The notes beneath the pieces were generated by a model that worked only from the letters and a program-made list of their open reading frames with translations, made no database searches and was not told the origin of the DNA. From positions 1-64,000 of the forward strand of contig PLMQ01000068.1 in the NCBI GenBank assembly GCA_003142535.1: a DNA stretch of 64,000 bases, in the 5' to 3' direction. The DNA comes from Syntrophaceae bacterium. GTDB lineage: Bacteria; Desulfobacterota; Syntrophia; Syntrophales; Smithellaceae. This document shows, one piece after another, positions 33,977 to 43,174 of the stretch (within the stretch, counting starts at the first letter, position 1; each line of letters opens with the position of its first letter). The translations under genes and the position numbers were made by a program.

Positions 33977-34393
33977 TCATTTGAAAAAATCCCATCTATT
34001 CCTATAATTCTCAGCATCTTTTAGATAAAACGAATACCACTCAGACCCGGTGGTCGCTTTTTCACATTTAACCTTTTTTGAAATTACTTTGCTCGGCACA
34101 ACAAAGTATTCAATAGACTCTCCATTCTTTTTTGCGCGAATATTAACAAGAACATATATATGCGTATCAGAAACATACTCCGATGCTTTTTTACCAACTA
34201 TCCAAAAATTAAATGTCTTTGCATTAGTCTTCACTTGAACTGAGTATGTATTTTTACATTCTTGGTCTGTTACGAGAATATCAGCTCCAACTGCACTTCT
34301 TGATGTTGGAGATGCAATTAGTTCATGTCTTGTGAGTTCTGCAGCTACAAGATATACTCCCCTCATTCCTGTCATTTGTCCTTTAGATGCCAC
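33977..34393 (-). CDS. Possible PD-(D/E)xK-fold nuclease-like protein
   Basis: A 138-residue protein. GMRGVYLVAAELTRHELIAS followed by GADILVTDQECKNTYSVQVKTN resembles small PD-(D/E)xK proteins in which Asp and a QxK (VQVKT) form the active site. The later parts (FVVPSKVISKKVK, EWYSFYLKDAENYRNRWDFF) fit a short alpha/beta fold. This is a fold-level guess. No specific restriction or repair role can be assigned. Confidence 0.45.
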   Translation of the reverse strand: MASKGQMTGMRGVYLVAAELTRHELIASPTSRSAVGADILVTDQECKNTYSVQVKTNAKTFNFWIVGKKASEYVSDTHIYVLVNIRAKKNGESIEYFVVPSKVISKKVKCEKATTGSEWYSFYLKDAENYRNRWDFFK

Positions 34394-34473
34394 TATTTTC
34401 TCCTCTCCATTTAACAGAATTTCACTTTTTCGATAATTTCACTATTCTCATCATAACACACGTCATTTTTATT

Positions 34474-34617
34474 TCAAAAGTGGAAATTATACAACCTCAT
34501 CGATAACGGATTGAAGTTCTGCATCTTCTTTGATGTTGTCGATATGCCTCTTTTAGAAAGAAATGTTTGATTGCAATACTGGCACTGCCTTTTTTCCAGA
34601 GCAATAAAATAATTCAT
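34474..34617 (-). pseudogene. Frameshifted small zinc-finger gene
   Basis: The ATG overlaps the stop of the upstream gene (ATGA). The first 22 codons read EKRQCQYCNQTFLSK, a CxxC zinc-finger half. After an AAAAGAGG run the natural continuation is in another frame (HIDNIKEDAELQSVIDEVV, stop at 34487), which looks like a real protein tail. The uninterrupted frame gives a less convincing 47-residue product. A frameshift or small deletion is therefore likely. Confidence 0.4.
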
Positions 34618-34880
34618 TCTTTATATCCTTCCAATAATTCCCGGATAACCGGTTTTATATAGATGTCACCAAGGTCAAACTGCTGTAATGCTTTAATCAT
34701 AACTTGAATTTTTTCATTGACCGTAGCCTTGGAATGAAGAATTAAAACATATTTCCCTTCAATGCGGCAGAGTCCTCCTGTGCTCGACGATTCCTCAATG
34801 TCTATATTTTCATCACGAACTAATATTTCCAGCCTCTCGGCCAGTTCTTCAAGCTGATACAAGAGGATTTCTTCATCCAT
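34614..34880 (-). CDS. Conserved hypothetical small protein
   Basis: An 88-residue protein. The segments ELAERLEILVRDENI, GGLCRIEGKYVLILHSKATV and FDLGDIYIKPVIRELLEG have the look of a conserved small protein common in delta-type proteobacteria, though I cannot name the family. It overlaps the zinc-finger remnant by ATGA, so they formed a pair. No function is assigned. Confidence 0.6.
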   Translation of the reverse strand: MDEEILLYQLEELAERLEILVRDENIDIEESSSTGGLCRIEGKYVLILHSKATVNEKIQVMIKALQQFDLGDIYIKPVIRELLEGYKE

Positions 34881-35140
34881 AGCTTATTCTCTAATAGCAA
34901 ATAAAATATCTCATCCCACTTTTCCGTTTTAATCTTAGCACCCATCCGACTAAATAACAAATCACTTATAATTTACCATTAACGCGCTGGAAGCATTCCA
35001 ACCTTACCTTAATTTCAATATGAGCACTCCAGTTCGCTTTTCTCAGAAACAAACTGACAACTGTTACCGATCCAATCTCAGAACAAATAAATATAAGAAT
35101 AATAAATTAGTAAAATAATTTTCGGAAAGGAGAAAATAAT

Positions 35141-35317
35141 ATGAAGAAAAAATTTTATGTCCGGCCAGTTTCTGTAGTGCTGTCAATTGAGATGTTTGAT
35201 GAGCTCAAAGATATTACAGATGCGAGCAACATTGCCATTTCTGATTTTATTAGGAATGCGATTAAACGGAAGCTGGATGAATGTCACAACAATCACAAGA
35301 AAAATAAAGTTGATTAA
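35141..35317 (+). CDS. CopG-like ribbon-helix-helix protein
   Basis: A 58-residue protein with a good ribosome-binding site (AAAGGAGA). The N-terminal strand (FYVRPVSVVLSIEMFDELKD) and the following helix (SDFIRNAIKRKLDE) are the RHH pattern. Probably a DNA-binding repressor. It is 11 bases before a second RHH gene. Confidence 0.65.
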   Translation: MKKKFYVRPVSVVLSIEMFDELKDITDASNIAISDFIRNAIKRKLDECHNNHKKNKVD

Positions 35318-35328
35318 GGAGAACAACC

Positions 35329-35553
35329 ATGAGAAAAAGAATTTATCACACGTCATTAAATTTGCTGATAGAGCCGGCCATCTATCAAAGATTAAGAATA
35401 GCAGCAAGAGAAAGAAAGACAAGTATGGCTGAGATAATCAGGGAAGGCATCAATCTCCGGCTGGACCAGATTGATAAAGTAAATGCAGCTGATGTTAAGC
35501 AGGAAAAGCAAAAACATAATTCGAAAGAACTGGAAATTGAATTAATTTTATAA
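35329..35553 (+). CDS. Second ribbon-helix-helix protein
   Basis: A 74-residue protein: an N-terminal basic strand, then IEPAIYQRLRIAARERKTSM and AEIIREGINLRLD, the usual RHH helix pair. AAGGAGA lies at good spacing. The two RHH genes, with no toxin gene attached, more likely regulate or partition the element than form an antitoxin pair. Confidence 0.65.
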   Translation: MRKRIYHTSLNLLIEPAIYQRLRIAARERKTSMAEIIREGINLRLDQIDKVNAADVKQEKQKHNSKELEIELIL

Positions 35554-35565
35554 AGGAGAAAGACT

Positions 35566-36480
35566 ATGCGTATTAAAAATAAAGGCATCAAAACGAAGAA
35601 AAAATCAACCAAAAACAGGCAATGGGCGGAGAAAACCATGAACTTAATTTCCGGCTGCGCCCATTGCTGCAAGTATTGTTATGCGAAAGCAATGCTTGTG
35701 CAATTGAAAAATAATACGATTGATAACTGGAAGAACGAAGTAATTAGAAACCCATATCTTCTGAAAAAGAAATTCAGAAAAAGAGATTATTTAATCATGT
35801 TTCCGTCAACGCATGATATCACACCCGAGCATTTGCAGGAGAATTTGACTTTTCTTGGTCACCTTCTGGCAGCAGGAAATAAAGTCCTTATCGTCTCCAA
35901 ACCTCATTTGGAATGTGTTAAATCAATGTGTGATGCATTCATTCCATTCAAGGAAAATATCCTTTTTCGTTTCACCATCGGGTCTGCTGATTCCAATATT
36001 CTCAAGTTTTGGGAGCCCAATGCTCCTGATTTCAATGAAAGACTGGAATCGTTGAAATATGCTTTTAATTCTGGATATCAGACCAGCGTGTCCTGTGAAC
36101 CGATGCTTGATGACAAGATTGATCAGGTTATTCAGCAAGCGCTTCCTTACGTCACAGAAACTATTTGGATTGGAATACCAAATCTCCTGATTGAAAGACT
36201 TTCAAAAAACGGTTTTGAGGATGACCATATAACAATGGATCAGGCGTGTGCATTGATGAAATTATTTTCTGATGAATATATTTTAAGTCTCTACGCGAAA
36301 TATCAGAATAATCCCAAAATTATGTGGAAGAGCAGCATTATAGAGGTGTTGAAAAAATACAAAATAGAAATTGAGAATGATAATCTGCGGACGCAAGTAT
36401 TATCGGATAATGAGAGTGTTGCAGGTAAGGACAGTTTTATTTTAGCAGATGATTTTAAATCTATTAAACGCAATTTGTAA
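35566..36480 (+). CDS. DUF5131-family radical SAM protein
   Basis: A 304-residue protein resembling phage Gp37/Gp68 (DUF5131), related to spore photoproduct lyase. The radical SAM Cys triad lies in SGCAHCCKYCYAKAM (CxxxCxxC). Further blocks are YLIMFPSTHDITPEHLQE, NKVLIVSKPHLECVK, RFTIGSADSNILKFWEPNAP and VSCEPMLD. Such proteins occur widely in phages and islands; the reaction is unknown. It follows the two RHH genes closely, so it may be controlled by them. Confidence 0.7.
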   Translation: MRIKNKGIKTKKKSTKNRQWAEKTMNLISGCAHCCKYCYAKAMLVQLKNNTIDNWKNEVIRNPYLLKKKFRKRDYLIMFPSTHDITPEHLQENLTFLGHLLAAGNKVLIVSKPHLECVKSMCDAFIPFKENILFRFTIGSADSNILKFWEPNAPDFNERLESLKYAFNSGYQTSVSCEPMLDDKIDQVIQQALPYVTETIWIGIPNLLIERLSKNGFEDDHITMDQACALMKLFSDEYILSLYAKYQNNPKIMWKSSIIEVLKKYKIEIENDNLRTQVLSDNESVAGKDSFILADDFKSIKRNL

Positions 36481-36576
36481 GAAGTGATAAGCATGTGTTT
36501 ATATCTGACCTTAACACCTGTAATGATAACGAACCGGATAATTCCATTCCGGAATCCGATGAAGAAGATGAGGGTG

Positions 36577-36783
36577 TTAAGGTCTTAAGCGAGAATCAGG
36601 GTGATAGAGAAAATAATTTTGAAGAAGAGAAATCATGGCCGCTAGTGGATGGTCTTCCTGTTTCGGAAAAGTGCTTAAAGTTTCCTTAAGATTATCTTTG
36701 GTTAAACTGTTGTATGGTAAAGTCGTTGCGCAGGAAACTAAAAAACAAAGTGAAGCAAGAAAAATATATTTTAATTTTTCCAT
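36577..36783 (-). CDS. Small lipoprotein
   Basis: A 68-residue protein: signal peptide MEKLKYIFLASLCFLVSC with lipobox LVSC, then 50 residues with no recognised domain. The ATG at 36783 has GAGAGG eight bases upstream. It may be a truncated copy of a larger lipoprotein. An overlapping plus-strand frame exists (36495-36689), but it has only a GTG start and no ribosome-binding site. Confidence 0.5.
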   Translation of the reverse strand: MEKLKYIFLASLCFLVSCATTLPYNSLTKDNLKETLSTFPKQEDHPLAAMISLLQNYFLYHPDSRLRP

Positions 36784-37032
36784 TTTTGATTCCTCTCTAA
36801 CCAAAACTAAATAATAATCTAAACGGTTTTAATTTTTAAAGCAGCAAAAATATTATCTCTTCATTTTGTGTATTCAAGAATACAGATACCATTACTATCA
36901 GCTCCAAATCAAGGGTAAGTACTTTTATTCTGCTGTTTGATGAACTTTTCATGGTCCATAAATCCAAATAATCAAAAAAAGAATTAGTAAGATTATCAGT
37001 GATACCATGCCTGCTTCTTTATATACTTACCT

Positions 37033-37584
37033 TTAATTATTTTTGTTAGCCACATTACCACTAATGCCATCGTAATAGCTGCATATCCATCGATAAAGAT
37101 ACTCCTTAGGTGGTGCGAAACCTTTAGCTATATTCAGATATCGTCTTGCTCCATTTGCCGTTTCGTAACCCTCCCATAATATCTGCGCCTTAAGGAAAAG
37201 AGCTTCTGCAAATTTTGGTTCCTTCTTCAGTATCTCATTTACTTTCTTCAAAGCCTGTGGAAATTGTTTCTGCCTTTTTAAAAACATAACCTGCCGTATA
37301 TCACCCTGTAATTGCTCTTGCTTGGTCCATCTTGGTTTCCTTCCTCCATAAAACAGTTTACCCCACCCATGACTAATTTTATCAGTAACACTTTCAACCA
37401 ACAGGGCTAATGGAACACTGATAACTGCGGCAATCAAATACCCTGTTAAACCAATCATGAAGTAAAATATTGTTCCAAAAGCCGAAAAGCAGGTATAATA
37501 TATTTTCAGTAAAAAGCTGATCCTTACCCTGTCAATATCTTTCAACCTGCTCCGCAGTGTTTCTTTTTGGTTATCTTCGTTCAC
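37033..37584 (-). CDS. Membrane protein with TPR-like tail
   Basis: A 183-residue protein with two adjacent transmembrane helices (about 25-65, YYTCFSAFGTIFYFMIGLTG and LIAAVISVPLALLVESV). Behind them is a cytoplasmic TPR-like part (QFPQALKKVNEILKKEPKFA, EALFLKAQILWEG). It lies 28 bases after pilT on the same strand, so it is probably cotranscribed and may work with the ATPase at the membrane. The link is inferred from position only. Confidence 0.55.
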   Translation of the reverse strand: MNEDNQKETLRSRLKDIDRVRISFLLKIYYTCFSAFGTIFYFMIGLTGYLIAAVISVPLALLVESVTDKISHGWGKLFYGGRKPRWTKQEQLQGDIRQVMFLKRQKQFPQALKKVNEILKKEPKFAEALFLKAQILWEGYETANGARRYLNIAKGFAPPKEYLYRWICSYYDGISGNVANKNN

Positions 37585-37612
37585 TTGGGGATGCTCCTTT
37601 GCAAATAATATT

Positions 37613-38695
37613 TTAAGCTTCCGTAAAATCTGTCGGTTTGTATTTCAACAGTTTACGGAAATTTGTTTTATCATTTGCCTTCAGATAAGCATCATCACTG
37701 CTGATCCAGCCACGATTATAAAGATCCATGATACCATCATCCATGAGCTGCATCCCGTATTGTCTGCCTGTTTGTATAGGGGTCGCGATGAGATGGGTTT
37801 TACTTTCGCGAATCATATTGCGCACTGCTGAATTGGCAATTAAAATTTCCAAAGCAACACAGCGGGCTTTGATATCAATTCTTTTAAATAAAATTTGCGA
37901 GACAACTGCTCGTAAGCCATCAGCTAATGTGGATCGGATTTGCAATTGTTCGTTGGCAGGAAAAACTTCGATTATTCTGTCTACTGTTTTGGCTGCACTG
38001 GTAGTATGCACTGTAGCAAAAACGAGGTGGCCAGTGTTGGCGGCTTCCACAGCCAGTGAAATTGTTTCCAGATCGCGCATTTCACCAACCAGGATAATAT
38101 CGGGATCTTCGCGCAGCGCTCCGCGCAATGCCGTGGCGAAGCTTTTTGTGTGGATTCCCACTTCCCGCTGGTCAATTATACAACCTTGACTTTGATGAAC
38201 AAATTCAATCGGATCTTCAATCGTAATAATATGGTCTTTACGTAAACGGTTAGCTTCATCAATAATCGCGGCCAGAGTTGTGGATTTACCGCTACCTGTG
38301 GGACCGGTAACCAGAACAAGGCCGCGCGGAAGCATAGATAATTTTGCCACCACTTCAGGAAGACCAAGTTCTGTACAAGTAGCTATCTTGTTGGGTATTT
38401 CCCGAAAAACGGCGCCCATACCATATTTTTGTTGATAGTAATTGGCTCTATATCGGGCAAGACTTGGCACTTCATAGGCAAAATCAACGTCACCAGTTTC
38501 TTCAAACTGCCTAATTTTATATTCCGGTGTGATTTCGTACAGAAGTACTTTTAAAAATTCATTATTCAGAACATCATGTTTGATTCGTTCTATTTCACCG
38601 CGGATTCTTATCGTGGGCTGCCGGCCGGCAACAAGATGGAGGTCAGACGCGCCCTGGTCATGCATCAGTTGGAAAAAAGCATCAATTTTTGCCAT
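37613..38695 (-). CDS. pilT: PilT/PilU-type twitching motility ATPase
   Basis: A 360-residue cytoplasmic hexameric ATPase of the type IV pilus retraction family. An N-terminal PAS-like domain (ASDLHLVAGRQPTIRIRGE) is followed by Walker A TGPTGSGKSTTLAAIIDEAN, the Asp box (ITIEDPIEFVH), Walker B (DPDIILVGEMRDLETISLAV) and the His box (GHLVFATVHTTSAAKTVDRI). The AIRNLIRE-type retraction motif reads AVRNMIRES. No other pilus genes lie nearby, so partners must be elsewhere. AAAGGAG precedes the ATG. Confidence 0.92.
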   Translation of the reverse strand: MAKIDAFFQLMHDQGASDLHLVAGRQPTIRIRGEIERIKHDVLNNEFLKVLLYEITPEYKIRQFEETGDVDFAYEVPSLARYRANYYQQKYGMGAVFREIPNKIATCTELGLPEVVAKLSMLPRGLVLVTGPTGSGKSTTLAAIIDEANRLRKDHIITIEDPIEFVHQSQGCIIDQREVGIHTKSFATALRGALREDPDIILVGEMRDLETISLAVEAANTGHLVFATVHTTSAAKTVDRIIEVFPANEQLQIRSTLADGLRAVVSQILFKRIDIKARCVALEILIANSAVRNMIRESKTHLIATPIQTGRQYGMQLMDDGIMDLYNRGWISSDDAYLKANDKTNFRKLLKYKPTDFTEA

Positions 38696-38815
38696 GGTTA
38701 TTTCTCCTTTCTATCCTTTTGCATTGACTTTAGGCTTTTGTATCTGATAGTTCAATGGCAGGGCGACAAAGGTGCGTCGCATTATTTTAAAACGGTTCTG
38801 AGGGAGGGATAAGCT

Positions 38816-39754
38816 ATGACCCGTGAGAAGAATGTGCAGACAAAACTGATCCGCTTAGGGCAGATTCTCCGGATTTTCATGGAGAAGGAAAAAGTGTCCA
38901 GCAGTTGGCTCAGCAAAGAATTTCAGACCACACCGCGGACGATCCAACGGGACCTGCTGCTCTTGAAAGAATCAGGTTTTCCTCTCCATGAGATTCAAAA
39001 AGGCAGCTATCAATTGAGTAAGGATCTGGTGAAGAATCTGGAAGTCTTTGATGATACGGAACTAGCCCTGGTAGTCGCCCTGAAAAATGTTGTGGGACAA
39101 CTCGGCCAGCCGTTCCAGAAGGCGGTAGAAGGCGTTCTGGAACGGCTCTATGAAAGCGTAACAAACATGCCCGTATTTGTGAAGATTGATGACGCCATTC
39201 CTCTCGACAGCACCTTTCTCAATCGGATGGTGAAGGCTATCAAGGAGAAAAGACAGGTCGGCTTCCAGTATGCCGGCAAAAAGGCATCTCATGCCGTCCA
39301 ATTGGAGCCCTATCGGGTAGTCTATTTCGAAGGATTCTGGTATCTGATCGGGAATGAGCCCTCCACTGGTATACTTAAGCGCTACGCCTTGGACAAGATA
39401 AAAGATGTCCGTCTATTTAAGACCGGCTTTAAATCGATTCCGGAGAATCTGGATGCAGTCCTGCAGGGAAGTGCCAATATTTGGTTTGCCGGCGAGATGA
39501 ATCTGGAAGTAACAGTACTGATCGATAACCAGGTCAGTCATTATTTCAAGCGCAGAAAGATGTTCCCGACACAGGAAATCAAAGAGGAAAGACAGGACGG
39601 ATCGCTGGTTGTCTCTTTCAGGGTGGGACACTACGAGGCCATCCGCAATATTCTCAAATCCTGGATTCCCAATATAGTTATCCTGTCACCCGCTGATTTT
39701 GCAGATGGCTTGGTGAAAGATATCAAAGAGTGGGTAAAAAAGCAGGAAAAATAA
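38816..39754 (+). CDS. WYL-domain transcriptional regulator
   Basis: A 312-residue regulator with an N-terminal HTH (SSSWLSKEFQTTPRTIQRDL) of the DeoR/HTH_11 type and a central WYL domain (about 140-215, VGFQYAGKKASHAVQLEPYR, then VVYFEGFWYLIGN). A C-terminal WCX-like part follows. WYL proteins sense nucleic acids or nucleotides and often control phage defence or DNA damage genes. It is divergent from pilT, so its promoter lies in the 38696-38815 gap. Confidence 0.88.
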   Translation: MTREKNVQTKLIRLGQILRIFMEKEKVSSSWLSKEFQTTPRTIQRDLLLLKESGFPLHEIQKGSYQLSKDLVKNLEVFDDTELALVVALKNVVGQLGQPFQKAVEGVLERLYESVTNMPVFVKIDDAIPLDSTFLNRMVKAIKEKRQVGFQYAGKKASHAVQLEPYRVVYFEGFWYLIGNEPSTGILKRYALDKIKDVRLFKTGFKSIPENLDAVLQGSANIWFAGEMNLEVTVLIDNQVSHYFKRRKMFPTQEIKEERQDGSLVVSFRVGHYEAIRNILKSWIPNIVILSPADFADGLVKDIKEWVKKQEK

Positions 39755-39924
39755 TTATCGCTCGTTTTGAATCAAGAAAAATATATTTCAATATTTCGAT
39801 GGTTCTTTAATCAAAACTAAATAGTTTTTATCTCCAGAGCAGAAAAAATTCTATCTTTCAATATGGTCAAGTCCAAAGGCTTTGCCAAAAAGTTAAAAGC
39901 CCCCATATTAATTGATGGTTAATT

Positions 39925-41397
39925 CTAATATTTAGTTAAGGCATGTAACTTGTCTATTATATCCACCATCCCCATAGTATCTAAACCACAATATTCTTCC
40001 AGCAAATTTCTAACTTTGTCCTTATCTTTATTATCCTCTGTGAATATAACCCTGAAATATTCTCTGCTAGCCGTTCCGCCATCACCTATTTCCATATCAT
40101 TATATGATTTACCTGTTAGTACCGGTAAAACTTTCTTGAGCGAACAGCTGCCGTCCTGCTTGGGATGATAATAAGCAAAATCCCTAAAAGGCTGAAGTAA
40201 ATCTACAATCCTTTCTTCTATAGATGTTACACACTTTTTATATTCTGGAAATGCTTCAGCGCATCGTTTAATAATACCTGTTTCAAATCCTGCATTAAAA
40301 GCGATAACTGAACCCTTTAAGCCTATAACTTCTTTTAGTTTTGCCATAAACTCGGGACGTGGATCATCAGTTCTATCTTTTAGATATGAATGATGTTCCG
40401 GTTTTGCTCCTTTTTCTTTAACAACATGTACTGAGAACTGGAATGGAATCTGCTGATAAGGACTGGAACCATCAAACATTGGAATAGCTGAAGTCCAAGT
40501 CTCAAAATCCATATAATAAGCCGGATATTGAATTGTATCTAAGAACTCTTTTATCTTATCTTGATCAATATGAGGTTTTCCAGTTATTTCACAAGCAACC
40601 TGTATCTGATTCTTTTCGTTGAGCTCAATTTTTTCAGGTATTTTACCTAATTCAAGAATGCCGTCTTTAATTAAAGTCATGGGAAGTTTCTTGTTTTTGT
40701 AAAGCAAAAATACATTCCTCTCCGGCAGGAACGACCAGCATTTATCTATTAAAGGACATTCGTAAGGATCATTACAATGATTACCAATACCGATTTCTCT
40801 AGCATTTCTATCATTAATAGCCTTAACCATTTCGGCAACGTTTTTTTCTATCATTTTACTGTACGATGTTTTGGTATCATCAGTAACATCAATTTTCTTA
40901 AATAATTTATGGGAATCTATACCGCCCTTGCGGACATAGGTATTATCAATGCACATCAAATAACATTTATCTATTTTGAGGCCGGCACCTGTATAAACAT
41001 AGTATTGAAAACCAATATCGGAATAATTAACATCTTTAATATCCGTTGAACTTTTTACTTCAATTAGGTTCCATTTATCTTTACCGACCGGTTCTAAAAT
41101 ATCAGCACGGGCATAGCAATTCTTATAGGTCAAAGCTGCTTCAAATATGGGAGACCTTTTGATTACTAGTTCTTGAGTTGATTTAAGGCCTTCTTCAAAC
41201 GATTTCGTGTGGTCAACTTCTACACCATTTGGGAATAATTGTTTGGCATACTGTCCTACCAGGTGCCCTTGATCAAACACTGCTTGAGTGGATTCATCAG
41301 GTTTTGGAATTTTCTCCGGTTCATTATAAATATACCAGAGCAGTTTTTTGCACTGTAAGCCGTTGAGGTATTTTGTCTTGGATAGCCTTATGTTCAT
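39925..41397 (-). CDS. DUF2779 nuclease-like protein
   Basis: A 490-residue protein of the DUF2779 family. The N-terminal half resembles Cas4/RecB nucleases (SKTKYLNGLQCKKLLWY, then ARADILEPVGKDKWNLIEVK, the D..ExK pattern). A Cys-rich middle follows (NHCNDPYECPLIDKCW). The C-terminal half is RNase H-like/DEDD (PAYYMDFETW, then AFNAGFETGIIKR, CSLKKVLP and EYCGLDTMGMVDII). Such two-nuclease proteins occur in mobile and defence contexts; the substrate is not known. A TPR or regulator partner is not evident. Confidence 0.78.
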   Translation of the reverse strand: MNIRLSKTKYLNGLQCKKLLWYIYNEPEKIPKPDESTQAVFDQGHLVGQYAKQLFPNGVEVDHTKSFEEGLKSTQELVIKRSPIFEAALTYKNCYARADILEPVGKDKWNLIEVKSSTDIKDVNYSDIGFQYYVYTGAGLKIDKCYLMCIDNTYVRKGGIDSHKLFKKIDVTDDTKTSYSKMIEKNVAEMVKAINDRNAREIGIGNHCNDPYECPLIDKCWSFLPERNVFLLYKNKKLPMTLIKDGILELGKIPEKIELNEKNQIQVACEITGKPHIDQDKIKEFLDTIQYPAYYMDFETWTSAIPMFDGSSPYQQIPFQFSVHVVKEKGAKPEHHSYLKDRTDDPRPEFMAKLKEVIGLKGSVIAFNAGFETGIIKRCAEAFPEYKKCVTSIEERIVDLLQPFRDFAYYHPKQDGSCSLKKVLPVLTGKSYNDMEIGDGGTASREYFRVIFTEDNKDKDKVRNLLEEYCGLDTMGMVDIIDKLHALTKY

Positions 41398-41534
41398 TTT
41401 TTTTTACGTTCTCGATTCTAATTGCTGTACCCTTCTTATCATTGAATTCCCATACTTCAACTAATATTTTGATCCAGAATATTTACGCAAAAGATAATTC
41501 CTGCACCGTTTGTCGATAGTTACTTTTTACAGTA

Positions 41535-41848
41535 CTATTTTCCACGTTTATCAGTCACACGCGCAAGTAGAAGTAATAATTTATCTAGTTCCACCGGCTT
41601 AGTTATATAATCGAATGCTCCCGCTTTAATTGCTTCCACAGCACCTTCAATAGTACCATAAGCTGTAATGACAATTACATCAATTTTGGGATTGATGCGT
41701 TTTATTTCTTTGAGCATTTGCAAACCGTCCATACCCGACATTTTGTAATCCAACAGAATCAAATCAAAATGTTCCTGCAGAATATTTTTAATCGCGACTT
41801 CGCCGTTTTCCGCCTCCGCCTTTTTTAAGAGTTTTCTTAAATCCAGAT
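41535..41848 (-). pseudogene. Response-regulator receiver remnant
   Basis: In one frame the sequence reads LRKLLKKAEAENGEVAIKN, then FDLILLDYKMSGMDGLQML (with the phospho-acceptor Asp), VIVITAYGTIEGAVEAIKAG and AFDYITKPVELDKLLLLLAR. This is an NtrC-type receiver domain. The N-terminal DDE segment and start codon are missing, and it stops soon after the receiver, with no sigma54 or DNA-binding domain. It appears to be the leftover of a deleted two-component gene. Confidence 0.65.
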
Positions 41849-41860
41849 ATACCAGAGTAA

Positions 41861-42496
41861 TTATTTACTTTGTCTCAATATTTGCGGTTTTATACCCTTG
41901 TGAGGAGGAGTTAAACCTTTAATCAGCATTTCCATGCTCATATCCATATAATCACTGAATGCCCCCCTGAATTCCTTGACAAAATTAAAGTCAAATGTGC
42001 TGTATTCTCCCAGTCGCTGCTTTAGATCATTGGAAATAAAATAAAGCACATCTTTATTGATGTAGAATGGCGGTGGCTCGTCACCGCGATCTTGCCTCCA
42101 TTCATCTTCAAAACTTTGATTCCACTTCTGAAGGAGGATTTTTATCAAATTCAGATCGCTGGTACTTACTGTGACTCCTACTGAGAATTCTTTTTCGTTT
42201 AACAAAATTATTAGTGATTTTACGTCATGCTGATAGTCATGTGTTGAGTCTCTTTGACTCACAATGCCGTCTTCATAACGAAACATAAAATTCCAAGCAT
42301 ATATGGTGCAGATATTTTTATGGAATATATTCCTCAATCGCTTCTTCTCAGCTTTGTTGAATGATTCTATGGCAATCAGGTCTTCAAGCTGAATGTCTTT
42401 CCCTTGCAATGTGGATATTATGTCGGCAACTTTTACGATTAGTTGATAATCCTGCCCTTTTTCTCCAAGCAGATATAGATTTTTCTTCCTGTTCAA
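41861..42496 (-). CDS. Unknown protein, 211 residues
   Basis: No family recognised. The N-terminal region (LYLLGEKGQDYQLIVKVADI) has a compact alpha/beta pattern. The middle is charged, and the end (MSMEMLIKGLTPPHKGIKP) is basic. No signal or transmembrane segment. It lies 44 bases after the next minus-strand gene upstream (42541-42987), so the two form a small operon. Confidence 0.5.
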   Translation of the reverse strand: MNRKKNLYLLGEKGQDYQLIVKVADIISTLQGKDIQLEDLIAIESFNKAEKKRLRNIFHKNICTIYAWNFMFRYEDGIVSQRDSTHDYQHDVKSLIILLNEKEFSVGVTVSTSDLNLIKILLQKWNQSFEDEWRQDRGDEPPPFYINKDVLYFISNDLKQRLGEYSTFDFNFVKEFRGAFSDYMDMSMEMLIKGLTPPHKGIKPQILRQSK

Positions 42497-42540
42497 TAAA
42501 TATCCTTTCCGTGTATTTTTATGTTATACACTAATAAATG

Positions 42541-42987
42541 TTACTGTTTGTGCCTTCTTATGGGCTGAGCATATATCTTTGGGGGTTGTTTCTTTTTCTC
42601 TTTGCTCGGTAAAAATGCCTTCTCTATCCATCTGTTTTCTTTTTTACCATCTATGGGTGATAAGGCTACTATCTGATTTATCCTTAAGAATATTGATCCA
42701 AGAAAGTTCCGGTAAATATAATCGTAGCCGAATCTTATGGGATAGATATTAATTTTTTTCCCTCTTCGTTCAACATTTTCAATCCAATAAACACGTTCTA
42801 ATTTCACAAAACCAGGGTCTGATGGATTGTCAAGAATTCGATTAAAGTCTGATAAAGAAATCATTCCTCGATATGAACACGAAAGCTTTACCTCGTCATG
42901 GTAATGGTCTTCGCCTTTATTTGTTTCCAGTTCAACCCAAACTGCCTCCTTAAAGTTTAAATTATTTGTCAGGTTTTCATTCGGCAT
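42541..42987 (-). CDS. Unknown protein, 148 residues
   Basis: No family recognised. It is rich in aromatic and charged residues (KLERVYWIENVERRGKKINI, FGYDYIYRNFLGSIFLRINQ) and has a Lys/Pro-rich C-terminus (KKKQPPKIYAQPIRRHKQ). AGGAGG precedes the ATG. It is the upstream partner of the 211-residue gene, and the pair stands divergent from the WYL regulator at 43175. Confidence 0.5.
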   Translation of the reverse strand: MPNENLTNNLNFKEAVWVELETNKGEDHYHDEVKLSCSYRGMISLSDFNRILDNPSDPGFVKLERVYWIENVERRGKKINIYPIRFGYDYIYRNFLGSIFLRINQIVALSPIDGKKENRWIEKAFLPSKEKKKQPPKIYAQPIRRHKQ

Positions 42988-43174
42988 TTATAAACCTCCT
43001 TTTGACACATTTATTAACATTGCAAATCAGGGGCCTACATTTGTTTGTAGGCAAAGTATCTTTTCATATCATCGTTCCATATCACGGCATGATTTAAATT
43101 ATTTTTATTTACATCGCAGGCACTATAGGCTAATATTTATTTCACCTTACTCATCCATATTAAAGGAATCGCCT

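Noticed and set aside
20624-36480. A complete DGR (reverse transcriptase plus template repeat)
   Set aside because: No YxDD-type reverse transcriptase frame or template copy was found in the window, so only the variable-region-like tail is reported.
36495-36689. Acidic 64-codon plus-strand frame with GTG start
   Set aside because: No ribosome-binding site, and it overlaps the better-supported minus-strand lipoprotein.
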